A stretch of DNA of 64,000 bases from Embleya scabrispora (lineage in GTDB: Bacteria; Actinomycetota; Actinomycetes; Streptomycetales; Streptomycetaceae), in NCBI RefSeq assembly GCF_002024165.1, contig NZ_MWQN01000001.1, positions 1,674,001 through 1,738,000 on the forward strand, given 5' to 3'. The notes below the pieces were generated by a model. It had not been told where the DNA came from. It worked only from the letters and a program-made list of their open reading frames with translations, and made no database searches. This document shows positions 1 to 8,159 of this stretch, in pieces. Within the stretch, counting starts at the first letter, position 1. Each line of letters opens with the position of its first letter. The translations under genes and the position numbers were made by a program.

Positions 1-1
1 C

Positions 2-415
2 GTGGGCATCCTGCGCCCCGCCGTGCGGGGTCTCGACGGCGAACGCCGGGCGGTCGAGGTGTTCGTGCTCCCCGTGCCGCCGGGGTCGGGGTTGGCGGAC
101 ATCGCCGCCCACGAGCGGGATCGCGAGCACGAGGCGCATCTGGCGTTCGAGGTCGAGCGGCCCGATCCGCTGGTGCTGCGCGGCCTGTGTGCGACGTTCG
201 CCCGGCACGGCGCGTTCGCCGACGGCGGCGGGTACAACCCGCACGAGGACGGCACGGTCTTCTACTTCACCGCTCCCGCCGACTCGAAGGCCGGGTACGG
301 CCGCCTGGAGCTGTACGCGGGCGGCGACCACCGGCAGGTCCTTGCCGCCCACCTGGCGGAGTTCCGGGCCCGGCAGCCCGCCGAGACGCCGCTGCGGCTG
401 TCGACCGGCGCCTAG
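2..415 (+). CDS. C-terminal part of an unrecognised protein (truncated by window edge)
   Basis: The frame is open from the first bases to a TAG stop. A GTG at position 2 could be a start, but there is no upstream sequence to judge a ribosome site, so this is probably the 3' part of a longer gene. The 137 visible residues are acidic, with no membrane segment or signal peptide. The end reads like a folded alpha/beta domain (FYFTAPADSKAGYGRLELY). I do not recognise the family. It converges with the RNase H/phosphatase gene on the other strand, and a hairpin lies between them. Confidence 0.6.
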   Translation: MGILRPAVRGLDGERRAVEVFVLPVPPGSGLADIAAHERDREHEAHLAFEVERPDPLVLRGLCATFARHGAFADGGGYNPHEDGTVFYFTAPADSKAGYGRLELYAGGDHRQVLAAHLAEFRARQPAETPLRLSTGA

Positions 416-631
416 CCGACCCGGGCCCTGGCGACGGGTACGCGGCTGGTCGGCCGACGGCTCCCCGGGGCCGGTCGTCGCCTGGGACCTGCACAACACA
501 TGATGTGCGATGTCGGGGGGCCGGGCTGCGGCTCGTCGACGCCTCGCCGCTGCCGTCGAGCGCGAGTGTGCTGCACGTCCGCAGGGCCGACGCGTCACAC
601 CCCTGAGACCGGGGACGGGCCCGGGTACGGC

Positions 632-664
632 GAAAGCCCCGGCCGGGATCGGCTCGGGGCTTTC
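632..664. terminator. Terminator-like hairpin between convergent genes
   Basis: GAAAGCCCCG pairs with CGGGGCTTTC, and a further GCC/GGC pair continues the stem past a one-base bulge. It lies between a gene ending at 415 and one ending, on the other strand, at 824, so it could stop transcription from both sides. There is no long U tract, which is usual in actinomycetes. The rest of the 416-823 gap holds nothing I can identify. Confidence 0.5.
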
Positions 665-823
665 GGAAGCTTGGTCCTCCGCGTGGTCCGCCCGGATTCC
701 ACTGGCGGGCACGCTGAAGGCACTCGCTACTATGCCACACCCTCGACGCCGGGGTCAAACCTTTGTTCGATCCGGGGTCGGGCGGCCTGCTCCCGGGGCG
801 GGTGCCGGCGGGGCCGCCCCCCG

Positions 824-1990
824 TCAGCGCAGGTGTGCCGTCTCGTTGAAGACGCGCAGCGACGCGTTGCCGTCGGACCACCACTGGACCGCGCTGATCG
901 CCGCCGCCGACAGCTCCATCCGGAACATCGACTCCGCCGGTGCGCCGAGGGCGATCCGGACCAGGGTCTTGATCGGCGTCACATGGGTGACCACGAGCAC
1001 GGTGCGGCCGGCGTACCGGGCGATCGTCTTGTCCCGGGCCACCTCGACCCGGCGCGCCACCTCGGTGAAGCTCTCGCCGCCGGGCGGGGCCGCGTCGGCC
1101 GAGGTCAGCCACGCGTCCAGGGCGTCCGGGGTGCGCTCGCGCGCCTCGGCGAAGGTCAGCCCCTCCCACGCGCCGAAATCGGTCTCCCGAAAGCCCGGCT
1201 CCTCGCGCACCTTGAGCCCGAGCCGCTGCGCCACCGCCTCGGCGGTCTGCCGGCAGCGGCCGAGCGGCGAGGACACGATCGCCTCGACGGTGCCGCGTTC
1301 GGCCAGCGCCTCGGCGGCGCGCGCCGCCTGCCACCGGCCGCGCTCGGACAACTCCGGGTCGGCGCCGGTGCCGGAGAAGCGCTTTTGCGGAGTGAGCGCG
1401 GTCTCGCCGTGGCGCAGCAGGACCAGGGTGGTCGGGCGGCCCAGGTCCGGACCCCAGCCGGGAGCGGTCGGGCGCACCTTGGCGGACGCGGTCGGCACGG
1501 TCGGCCCCGGTTCGGTGGCCGGCGCGGCCTCGGCCGGCCCGGCCGCCGCGAACGCGGTGGAGTTCTGCGGGGTCCAGGCCCGGCCCTTGGCGGCCGCGTC
1601 CATCGCCTCGTTGGCCAGGCGGTCGGCGTGCTTGTTCCGCTCGCGCGGGATCCACGTGTAGGTGACCTGCCCCGGCGGGTGGATGCCCCGGGCCTTGGTC
1701 GCCAGGTCGCGCATGTCGGCGTGCTTGATCTTCCAGCGGCCCGACATCTGCTCGACCACGAGCTTGGAGTCGGCCCGCACCTCCACGGTCGCCGTCGGGT
1801 CGATCGTGTGCGCGGCGGTCAGCCCCGCGATCAGGCCCCGGTACTCGGCCACGTTGTTCGTGGCCACTCCGATCGCCTCGGCGATCTCGTGCAGCACCTC
1901 GCCGGTGTCCGCGTCGCGCACCAGCGCGCCGTAGGCCGCCGGGCCCGGGTTGCCCCGGGAGCCGCCGTCGGCCTCGACAACGAGCCTCAC
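824..1990 (-). CDS. Bifunctional RNase H / histidine (acid) phosphatase
   Basis: This is a 388-residue two-domain protein of the actinobacterial RNase HI-CobC fusion type (like Rv2228c). The N-terminal RNase H domain shows the metal-binding acidic residues: Asp8 in EADGGSRGNPG, Glu49 in NNVAEYRG, Asp74 in RADSKL, and a later Asp in KHADRLANEA. A Pro/Ala linker leads to a histidine phosphatase domain with the RHGET motif and the second catalytic His in VVTHVTPIK. It should cut RNA in RNA-DNA hybrids and remove phosphate from small substrates, possibly alpha-ribazole phosphate. The GTG start is set by a 4-base GTGA overlap with the upstream zinc-ribbon gene, so the two are translationally coupled. 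Confidence 0.93.
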   Translation of the reverse strand: MRLVVEADGGSRGNPGPAAYGALVRDADTGEVLHEIAEAIGVATNNVAEYRGLIAGLTAAHTIDPTATVEVRADSKLVVEQMSGRWKIKHADMRDLATKARGIHPPGQVTYTWIPRERNKHADRLANEAMDAAAKGRAWTPQNSTAFAAAGPAEAAPATEPGPTVPTASAKVRPTAPGWGPDLGRPTTLVLLRHGETALTPQKRFSGTGADPELSERGRWQAARAAEALAERGTVEAIVSSPLGRCRQTAEAVAQRLGLKVREEPGFRETDFGAWEGLTFAEARERTPDALDAWLTSADAAPPGGESFTEVARRVEVARDKTIARYAGRTVLVVTHVTPIKTLVRIALGAPAESMFRMELSAAAISAVQWWSDGNASLRVFNETAHLR

Positions 1991-2730
1991 AGGCCCGACT
2001 CGGCGGTGCGGACGAGGATGCGCCGACAGTTCTCGCAGCGCACGATCGCGTCCGGTGCCGCGGCCCGGATCGCGCCCAGGTCGGTGATCCCCAGCTCCAG
2101 CCGGCAGCCCTCGCAGCGGCGCTGGAACAGCGGGGCCACCGCCACGCCGTGCGACTGCTCGCGGATGCGCTCGTACAGCTTGATCAGGTCGGCCGGGATC
2201 GCGCTCGCGACCACCGTGCGCTGCTTGCCGGCGGCGTCCGCCTCGGTGTCGATCTCCGCCTCGGCGGCACCCCGGCGGGCCTCGGCGGCGTCCCGGGCGG
2301 CCTGCGCCTCGTCCCGCTCGGCGACCAGCCGGCCCAGCCGGCCCTGGATCTCCTCGCGGCGCTCCATGACCTCCAGGACGACCTCCTCTAGGTCGCCCTG
2401 GCGCTTGGCGAGCGAGGTCACCTCGCGCTGCAGGTTCTCCAGGTCCTTGGGTGAGGTGACGTGGCCGGAGTCGAGCCGCTTCTGGTCGCGCTCGGCGCGG
2501 GTGCGGACCTGGTCGACGTCCTGCTCGGCCTTGGCCTGGTCGCGGGCCGCGTCGCTCTCCTCGGTCTCGGCGGCGACCACGAGGTCGCGCAACCGGGCGA
2601 GCTGCGAGCCGAGGCGGTCGATCTCCTCGTTCTCCGGCAGCGTGCGCTTCTTGTGGGCGAGCAGGTCGATTCGCGAGTCCAGGGCCTGGAGGTCGAGCAG
2701 GCGGAGCTGGTCGGCGGGCGCGGCGTTCAG
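1987..2730 (-). CDS. C4 zinc-ribbon, coiled-coil protein (probable CTG start)
   Basis: This 247-residue protein is mostly a long helical coiled coil (about residues 25-190). It ends in a zinc ribbon with two Cys pairs, CEGC and CENC. Such proteins are conserved in actinobacteria just upstream of the RNase H/phosphatase gene, as here, and are thought to bind nucleic acid. The family usually begins (M)NAAPADQ. Here the matching codon is CTG, six bases after AAGGAG, and no ATG or GTG lies nearby in frame. I therefore set a CTG start at 2730. It lies in one operon with its two neighbours, following the Nif3-like gene. Confidence 0.88.
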   Translation of the reverse strand: MNAAPADQLRLLDLQALDSRIDLLAHKKRTLPENEEIDRLGSQLARLRDLVVAAETEESDAARDQAKAEQDVDQVRTRAERDQKRLDSGHVTSPKDLENLQREVTSLAKRQGDLEEVVLEVMERREEIQGRLGRLVAERDEAQAARDAAEARRGAAEAEIDTEADAAGKQRTVVASAIPADLIKLYERIREQSHGVAVAPLFQRRCEGCRLELGITDLGAIRAAAPDAIVRCENCRRILVRTAESGL

Positions 2731-2742
2731 CGGGGGCTCCTT

Positions 2743-2772
2743 GGATACGGCTCGGGTGGATACGGCTCGGGT
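2743..2772. repeat. Perfect 15-bp direct repeat, two copies
   Basis: GGATACGGCTCGGGT occurs twice back to back just upstream of the start of the zinc-ribbon gene, in the gap after the Nif3-like gene. It may be a site for a regulator or simple slippage; nothing else supports a role. Confidence 0.7.
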
Positions 2773-2936
2773 GGGCGGGAGGTCGTGTTCCCACCCGGCC
2801 ACCCGGTGCGTGCGGTGGGTGGGTTCGGGTGCTGCGGGTGCGGGTGCGGGTGCCGCGGAGGACGGACGGGTCCGGGTGGGCCCGATCATGCGCGTCGCGG
2901 TGCCCGGTCGCGGTGTGGCGGTGTGTACGGCGGTGT

Positions 2937-3764
2937 TCAGGGATGCGGTGTGTGGAACGTCCATGGGTCGGTGACTAGTTCCGAGACGTGGGTTTCCACC
3001 GTAGTACCGCCGGCGGTCAGTGCACGGGTGAGTTCGTCGGCCGCGTAGCGCAACCACGGCCACTCGGTGGCCCAGTGTGGGGCATCGAGCAGCGCGGGGC
3101 CGCCGGCCTCCAGCGCCTCGGACGCCGGGTGGTGGCGCAGGTCGGCGGTGACGTAGACGTCGGCGCGGCTGCGCCGGACAGCGGCGAAGAGGCTGTCGCC
3201 CGCGCCGCCGCAGACCGCGACGGTACGCACGAGGCGATCCGGGTCGCCGGCCACCCGCAGGCCCGTCGCGGTGGCGGGCAGCGCTCGGGCGGCCCGGGCG
3301 GCGAACGCGGCCAGCGTCTCGGGGGCGGCCAACTCGCCGATCCGGCCGATGCCCCGGCACTCGCTCGGATCCGCCGGGGCCGGGTCGAGCGGCGCGGTGA
3401 CGGTCAGCCCGAGGGCCGCGGCGAGTGCGTCTGAGACCCCGGGGGCGGCCGAGTCGGCGTTGGTGTGCGCCACGTGCAGCGCGCAGCCGCCGGTGATCAG
3501 CCGGTGTACGACGCGCCCCTTGAACCCGGTCGCGGCCACCGAGTGCACGCCGCGCAGGAAGAGCGGGTGGTGGGTGACCAGGAGGTCGGCGCCGCGCGCG
3601 AGCGCTTCCTCGGCGACCGCCAGGGTCGGGTCGACGGCGAACAGCACCGAGCGCACCTCGGCGTCCGGGTCGCCGCAGACCAACCCGACCGCGTCCCAGG
3701 CTTCGGCCCAGTCGGGGTGGTAGATCCGTTCGAGGGTGGCGACGACGTCGGAGAGCTTGGGCAC
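2937..3764 (-). CDS. Nif3-like dinuclear metal centre protein
   Basis: This 275-residue protein belongs to the NIF3/DUF34 family (annotated as GTP cyclohydrolase 1 type 2 homologue). Expected metal ligands are visible: THHPLF, the HVAHTNAD segment, and a late His in DAPHWATEWP. The family forms hexameric toroids with a di-metal site, and its physiological substrate is unsettled. The GTG start follows a GGAGG-like stretch. It is the first gene of the leftward zinc-ribbon/RNase H operon and diverges from the PASTA gene, so 3765-3930 should hold both promoters. Confidence 0.9.
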   Translation of the reverse strand: MPKLSDVVATLERIYHPDWAEAWDAVGLVCGDPDAEVRSVLFAVDPTLAVAEEALARGADLLVTHHPLFLRGVHSVAATGFKGRVVHRLITGGCALHVAHTNADSAAPGVSDALAAALGLTVTAPLDPAPADPSECRGIGRIGELAAPETLAAFAARAARALPATATGLRVAGDPDRLVRTVAVCGGAGDSLFAAVRRSRADVYVTADLRHHPASEALEAGGPALLDAPHWATEWPWLRYAADELTRALTAGGTTVETHVSELVTDPWTFHTPHP

Positions 3765-3930
3765 GAAGGGAGGTTACCTCTCCGCGTCCACCGCCCCGAT
3801 TCGGGCATCCCGGACGAACGGCAACGGAGCACACCGGAATGCCTGTCGGTTGGGTGAAGTCGGCCCCATCCGAAGCGTTTGTGCGGTATGCAGGCTCGCA
3901 CTGTCGTACGACGCGAGGGGGACGACGACG

Positions 3931-5235
3931 ATGCTGCACTGTCTGCTGTGCGGTACGCCCTATCTTGAGACGGACGCGTACTGCCCGGGCGAACAATGCG
4001 GCACCGACCTGCACGGTCAGCGGATGGGCGATCCGGCCTGCGCGGTACAGGCGTGGTGCGAGCCCCGTCGGATCACCGCGGCTCCCGGCGAGACGGTGAT
4101 GGTGACGCTGACCCTGCGCAACACGGGCAGCGTGTCGGACGTCTACGACCCGGAACTGCCCCGCGACGCCGCCCGGCGGATCGGCCTCGATCGCCCCGGG
4201 CCGCCCGAGTTGCAGCCGGGCGAGGTCCGGACCTGGACGATCGTGTACACGGTGCCCCCGGACGTGGCGGACCAGCTCGCGCCGAACGGGATGTTCGGCC
4301 TCGGCGAGGTCGGCGCGGACGGCGGCGGCAGCGCGTTCGAGGAGGACTCCCGGGTCGTCGAGGAGAACGACGTGCCGGTGCGGGTGGTCTCCGCCCGGGA
4401 CATGCGGGTGGCGGCGTGCGCTCCGTTCTCGGTACGGGTGGTCGCCGCCTGCGCCGGCGCGGGGGCGTGGGGCGCGGCGGGGGCGGCCGCGGGCGCGTCG
4501 GTCGACCGCGAGCACCGGAACGGGAATCGGCGGACGAAGGTCGTCGCGGCCGTGTTCGCCACGGTGGCCGCGATCGTGGTGGCCGTGGTGGTGGGCATGG
4601 CGATGGCGGATTCGGACGACGCCTCGCCGGCGGCCAAGACGAGCCCGACCACGTCCGTGCCGGAGTCGACGGGCCCGACGCCGACCGCCGGGCCGACCAC
4701 CGAGGCGCCGGTGACCGGCACGCCGGACGCGAGCGAGTCGGCCGCGCCGAGCACGAGCGCGCCCACCAGGCTGACCGTGCCGAACGTGGTGGGGATGAGC
4801 GAGGCGCAGGGCGTCGCGCTGCTGCGCGAGAAGGGCTTCCGGGGCAGCGTCCGGGGCAGCGGCGGCACGATCGTGTCCACCGATCCGGCCGCCGGGACGA
4901 AGGTGGACCGAGAGCGGGCGGAGATCGTGGTGGTGATGTCGGGGGCCAGGACGACCCCGCCGCCGACCGGCTCCGCGCCGATCTCCTCCCCCACGGCAAC
5001 CGCGCCGGCGACGGCCACGGTGCCGCCGCTGATCGGCGCGTCGTCGTCCGAGGCCGAGTCCCGGCTGCGCGGGGCCGGCCTGGTGGCGGACATCGTGCGG
5101 GTGCCGACCGCCGATACGCCGGAGGACACGGTCGTCGACTGCGCTCCGGGCGAGGGTTCGAGGGTTCGGCGCGGCTCGACGGTGACGGTGAAGGTGGCGA
5201 CGGCACCGAGCACGGGGTCGCCGGCGCCGCGCTGA
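3931..5235 (+). CDS. Membrane protein with N-terminal zinc-ribbon-like segment and two PASTA domains
   Basis: The protein has 434 residues. Residues 1-27 carry two Cys pairs (CLLC, then CPGEQC). A beta-sandwich-like domain follows (about 40-150, with VTLTLRNTGS). A single hydrophobic segment at about 203-228 precedes a Thr/Ser/Pro linker and two PASTA repeats (about 281-338 beginning VPNVVGMS, and 362-428 beginning VPPLIGAS). PASTA domains bind peptidoglycan fragments or beta-lactams in Ser/Thr kinases and penicillin-binding proteins. No kinase or transpeptidase domain is present here. The topology suggests a cytoplasmic N-terminus and a wall-facing PASTA pair. I chose the ATG at 3931 after a GAGGGGG site because sequence upstream of it is not protein-like. 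Confidence 0.8.
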   Translation: MLHCLLCGTPYLETDAYCPGEQCGTDLHGQRMGDPACAVQAWCEPRRITAAPGETVMVTLTLRNTGSVSDVYDPELPRDAARRIGLDRPGPPELQPGEVRTWTIVYTVPPDVADQLAPNGMFGLGEVGADGGGSAFEEDSRVVEENDVPVRVVSARDMRVAACAPFSVRVVAACAGAGAWGAAGAAAGASVDREHRNGNRRTKVVAAVFATVAAIVVAVVVGMAMADSDDASPAAKTSPTTSVPESTGPTPTAGPTTEAPVTGTPDASESAAPSTSAPTRLTVPNVVGMSEAQGVALLREKGFRGSVRGSGGTIVSTDPAAGTKVDRERAEIVVVMSGARTTPPPTGSAPISSPTATAPATATVPPLIGASSSEAESRLRGAGLVADIVRVPTADTPEDTVVDCAPGEGSRVRRGSTVTVKVATAPSTGSPAPR

Positions 5236-5315
5236 CGGCGGGGCGATCCGGGAAGGGTGGACTCGGCCCGGTGGACACGGCGGGCCCCTGGCCGCGTCCC
5301 TGCGCCATGCAATAG

Positions 5316-5341
5316 CTTGCTTCAGTCAAGAACAGGTGAAA
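5316..5341 (+). promoter_or_regulatory. CTTG-N7-CAAG inverted repeat with weak KstR-like site
   Basis: CTTG (5316-5319) and CAAG (5327-5330) form an inverted repeat seven bases apart. The following bases AAGAACAGGTGAAA (5328-5341) match 6 of 8 fixed positions of the KstR consensus. The same CTTG-N7-CAAG arrangement continuing into AAGAAC lies upstream of the alcohol dehydrogenase at 25239, so a common regulator is plausible. Confidence 0.45.
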
Positions 5342-5352
5342 GGAGCTTGCTC

Positions 5353-6117
5353 ATGCTGGATCTCACCGGCGCGTCCGCGATCGTCACCGGCGGGGCCTCC
5401 GGACTCGGCGAGGCCACCGCCCGCCGGCTCGCGGCCGGCGGCACCTCCGTGGTGATCGCGGACAGGAACGAGGAACGCGGCAGGGCGGTCGCCGCGGAGA
5501 TCGGCGGGATCTTCGTCGCCGCCGACGTCACGCAGGAGGAGCAGGTACAGGCCGCGGTGGACGCGGCGGTCGCCGTCGCGCCGCTGCGCGCCCTGGTGTC
5601 CTGCGCGGGCACCGGCATGGGCGCGCGCACCGTGGCCCGGGACGGCACCCCGCACGCCCTGGCCGCGTTCGAGTTCATCGTCCGGCTGAACCTGATCGGC
5701 ACGTTCAACGCCGTCCGCCTGGCCGCGGCCGCGATGGCCTCGGTCGAACCGCAGGCCGACGGCGAGCGGGGCGCGATCGTGTGTACCGCCTCGGTGGCCG
5801 CGTTCGACGGGCAGATCGGCCAGGCCGCGTACGGCGCCTCCAAGGCCGGCGTGGTCGGTCTGACCCTGCCGGTGGCGCGCGATCTGTCCGCGATCGGCGT
5901 ACGGGTCAACACCATCGCGCCGGGCACGATGGACACCGCGCTGTTCGCCGCCGCGCCGCAGGCGGTCAAGGACACCCTGGGCGCGCAGGTGCTCTTCCCC
6001 AAGCGCATGGGCGTGCCCGACGAGTTCGCCTCGCTCGCGTACGAACTGCTTACGAACAGCTACCTCAACGCCGAGGTGATCCGGCTCGACGGCGGGATTC
6101 GCTTTCAGCCGAAATAG
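5353..6117 (+). CDS. SDR family dehydrogenase, 3-hydroxyacyl-CoA dehydrogenase type 2-like
   Basis: This 254-residue classical short-chain dehydrogenase has the NAD-binding TGGASGLG motif at the N-terminus and Asp after the second strand (IADRNEE), which favours NAD(H). Catalytic Ser and the YGASK motif follow (TASVAAFDGQIGQAAYGASK). The usual NNAG is SCAG. The sequence resembles type-2 3-hydroxyacyl-CoA dehydrogenases (HSD10-like), which oxidise hydroxyacyl-CoA or hydroxysteroids. The start follows AAAGGAG. It stands alone. The inverted repeat upstream, shared with the alcohol dehydrogenase operon, suggests co-regulation with the steroid/acyl-CoA genes in this window. Confidence 0.88.
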   Translation: MLDLTGASAIVTGGASGLGEATARRLAAGGTSVVIADRNEERGRAVAAEIGGIFVAADVTQEEQVQAAVDAAVAVAPLRALVSCAGTGMGARTVARDGTPHALAAFEFIVRLNLIGTFNAVRLAAAAMASVEPQADGERGAIVCTASVAAFDGQIGQAAYGASKAGVVGLTLPVARDLSAIGVRVNTIAPGTMDTALFAAAPQAVKDTLGAQVLFPKRMGVPDEFASLAYELLTNSYLNAEVIRLDGGIRFQPK

Positions 6118-6203
6118 CGGTAATCACTGCGAACCGGGAGGATTCGCACGCCGATCGGCATCAATGGTCGGCACGTCCGTCCCCATGGTGTTGGGATGGG
6201 GTC

Positions 6204-7469
6204 GTGAGCGATCAGACCTCCGCGTGGCAGCGCCCCCTGCCCCTGCACCTGCCCGGCCTGGCGCCGCCGATCCGCCGCGACTGTGCGCTCGGCGGCGTGG
6301 TGCTCGCGGGCGCGTTCGTCCTGCTCTTCACCCGTTCGTATGTAGTCTGGAGCGTGTGGGACCCGAGTCCGTGGCTGCGGCTGGCGCCGCTGCTGCTGCT
6401 CGCCGTCGCCCAGTGCCACCGCAGTTCGTCGCCGCGCTTCGCGCTCGCCCTCGGGCTTGTCGGCGAGGGGGCGGACACCGTGCTCGGGCCCTCGATCGGC
6501 GGCCTGATCATGTGGTCCGACGTGCTGTACGCGGTCAGCGTGTACGGCAGTTCGCGGCTGGCCTGGCGGTTGTTGTACGGCAACCTGGCGTTCCTGGTGG
6601 TGAGCACGATCACGATCTGGGCGACGACCCGCAGCTTCCGGGTCTTCGTCCTCGCCGTCTTCTACATCGGCCTGGTCGCCATCTCCCCCGCGCTCACCGG
6701 GTTCTCGGTGCGCGAGCACCGGGAGAAGGCCGAGGTGGAGCGGCTGCGCTCCGCCCAGACGGCGCGGCTGGCCGAACTCGACCACCAGGCCGCCGTGATC
6801 GCCGAACGTGCCCGGATGGCCCGCGAACTGCACGACGTGATCGCCAATCACCTGAGCGCGGTCGCGGTCCAGTCCACCGCCGCGCTGTCCGTGAAGAGCC
6901 TGGACGAGGCGCGGCTGCGCGAGACCCTGGAGGTGATCCGGGAGAGCAGCGTGCAGGGGCTCACCGAGATGCGCCGGATGATCGGTCTGTTGCGCTCGGA
7001 GAACACCCCCGAGGAGCCGGTGTCGGTGCCTCGCCTGGCCGAGACCGATCGACTGGTCGAACACGTGCGCCGGGCCGGACTGGTGGTGGACATCGAGATC
7101 GTCGGCGTGGTGCGCGAGTTGCCCACCCCGGTCGACCTCGCGGCCTATCGGGTGGTCCAGGAGACGCTGACCAACGCCCTCAAGCACGCCACGCCGCAGC
7201 GGTTGCGCCTGGTCTTCGCCTATCGCGCCGATGATGTGGTGATCACCGGCGAGAACGGGATCGACCCCGAACACGTCACCGGGCTGCCCGGCGCGCGGGC
7301 CGGTCTGGTCGGCATGTCGGAGCGGGTGTCGTTGCTCGGCGGCCTGTTCGAGGCGGGCCCGCGCGACGGCCGGTGGCATCTGCGGGCCGAACTGCCGTGC
7401 GGTGACGACGTGGTGCTCGATGCCGGAATCGACAACGCCCCGACGGGGCCGAAGGGTGGGACCGGGTGA
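6204..7469 (+). CDS. Sensor histidine kinase, HisKA_3 type
   Basis: The 421-residue protein starts with about five hydrophobic segments (residues ~28-165), then a short coiled coil, the dimerisation and phosphoacceptor motif ARELHDVIANHL with His210, and a C-terminal ATPase domain (N box QETLTNALKHA, G box AGLVGMSERV). This layout is typical of the DesK/NarL-type kinases of actinomycetes. No extracytoplasmic loop is large enough to be an obvious ligand domain, so it probably senses a membrane signal. The GTG start follows GGGATGGGG. It overlaps the response regulator by four bases (GTGA), so the pair is co-translated. Confidence 0.92.
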   Translation: MSDQTSAWQRPLPLHLPGLAPPIRRDCALGGVVLAGAFVLLFTRSYVVWSVWDPSPWLRLAPLLLLAVAQCHRSSSPRFALALGLVGEGADTVLGPSIGGLIMWSDVLYAVSVYGSSRLAWRLLYGNLAFLVVSTITIWATTRSFRVFVLAVFYIGLVAISPALTGFSVREHREKAEVERLRSAQTARLAELDHQAAVIAERARMARELHDVIANHLSAVAVQSTAALSVKSLDEARLRETLEVIRESSVQGLTEMRRMIGLLRSENTPEEPVSVPRLAETDRLVEHVRRAGLVVDIEIVGVVRELPTPVDLAAYRVVQETLTNALKHATPQRLRLVFAYRADDVVITGENGIDPEHVTGLPGARAGLVGMSERVSLLGGLFEAGPRDGRWHLRAELPCGDDVVLDAGIDNAPTGPKGGTG

Positions 7470-8137
7470 GCGACGCCGAGACGCTGCGGGTGCTGGTCGC
7501 GGAGGATCAGGCGGCGGTCCGGGCGGGGCTGGTCCTGATCCTGGACGCGGCGCCGGGCATCGAGGTGGTCGGCGAGGCCGCCGACGGCGAGGACGCGGTG
7601 GCGCTGGCCCGGACGTTGCGCCCGGACGTGGTGCTGATGGACGTACGGATGCCGCGCCTCGACGGGATCAGCGCCACCCGGGAGTTGACCGCGGCGGGCT
7701 TGGACGTGCTCGTGCTGACCACGTTCGACCTGGACGAGTACGTATTCGGCGCACTGCGCGCGGGCGCCGCCGGGTTCCTGCTCAAAACGGCCGACGCCGC
7801 CCGCCTGGTCGAGGCGGTCCGCCTGGTCGCGCGCGGCGACGGCTTCGTCGCGCCGGAGGTCACCCGTCGGCTGATCCACGCGTTCGCGAGCCCGCCCTCG
7901 ACCCGGCCGACGGACGGCCCGGAAGTCCCCGCCGAGGCCCTGGCCTCCCTCACCCCGCGCGAAAGCGACGTCCTGGCCTGCCTGGGCCGAGGCATGTCGA
8001 ACCAACGCATCGCCGCACACCTGGACATGGCCGAGGCCACCGCGAAGACCCACGTGAGCCGCATCCTCACCAAACTCGGCCTCAACAGCCGAGTCCAAGC
8101 CGCCATCCTGGCCCAACAGCGCGGAATCGCCGAGTAG
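7466..8137 (+). CDS. NarL/LuxR-type response regulator
   Basis: This 223-residue protein has a receiver domain with the acidic pair in VAEDQ, phosphoacceptor Asp59 in VVLMDVRMP, Thr in VLTTFDLDEY and Lys in FLLKTAD. A C-terminal LuxR helix-turn-helix follows (LTPRESDVLACL through KTHVSRIL). It is the partner of the overlapping histidine kinase. It is the last gene before the ~207-bp repeat array and the nearest regulator upstream of the lanthipeptide cluster. A role in that cluster is possible but unsupported. Confidence 0.94.
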   Translation: MSDAETLRVLVAEDQAAVRAGLVLILDAAPGIEVVGEAADGEDAVALARTLRPDVVLMDVRMPRLDGISATRELTAAGLDVLVLTTFDLDEYVFGALRAGAAGFLLKTADAARLVEAVRLVARGDGFVAPEVTRRLIHAFASPPSTRPTDGPEVPAEALASLTPRESDVLACLGRGMSNQRIAAHLDMAEATAKTHVSRILTKLGLNSRVQAAILAQQRGIAE

Positions 8138-8159
8138 GCCCCACTCGACACCGAGTTCT

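Noticed and set aside
745-790. tRNA-like GTTCGATCC loop
   Set aside because: The flanking bases do not form a T stem or acceptor stem and no anticodon arm fits.
5316-5330. KstR2 operator
   Set aside because: The KstR2 motif has CAAG before CTTG with a 2-bp centre; here the order is reversed and the spacing is seven.
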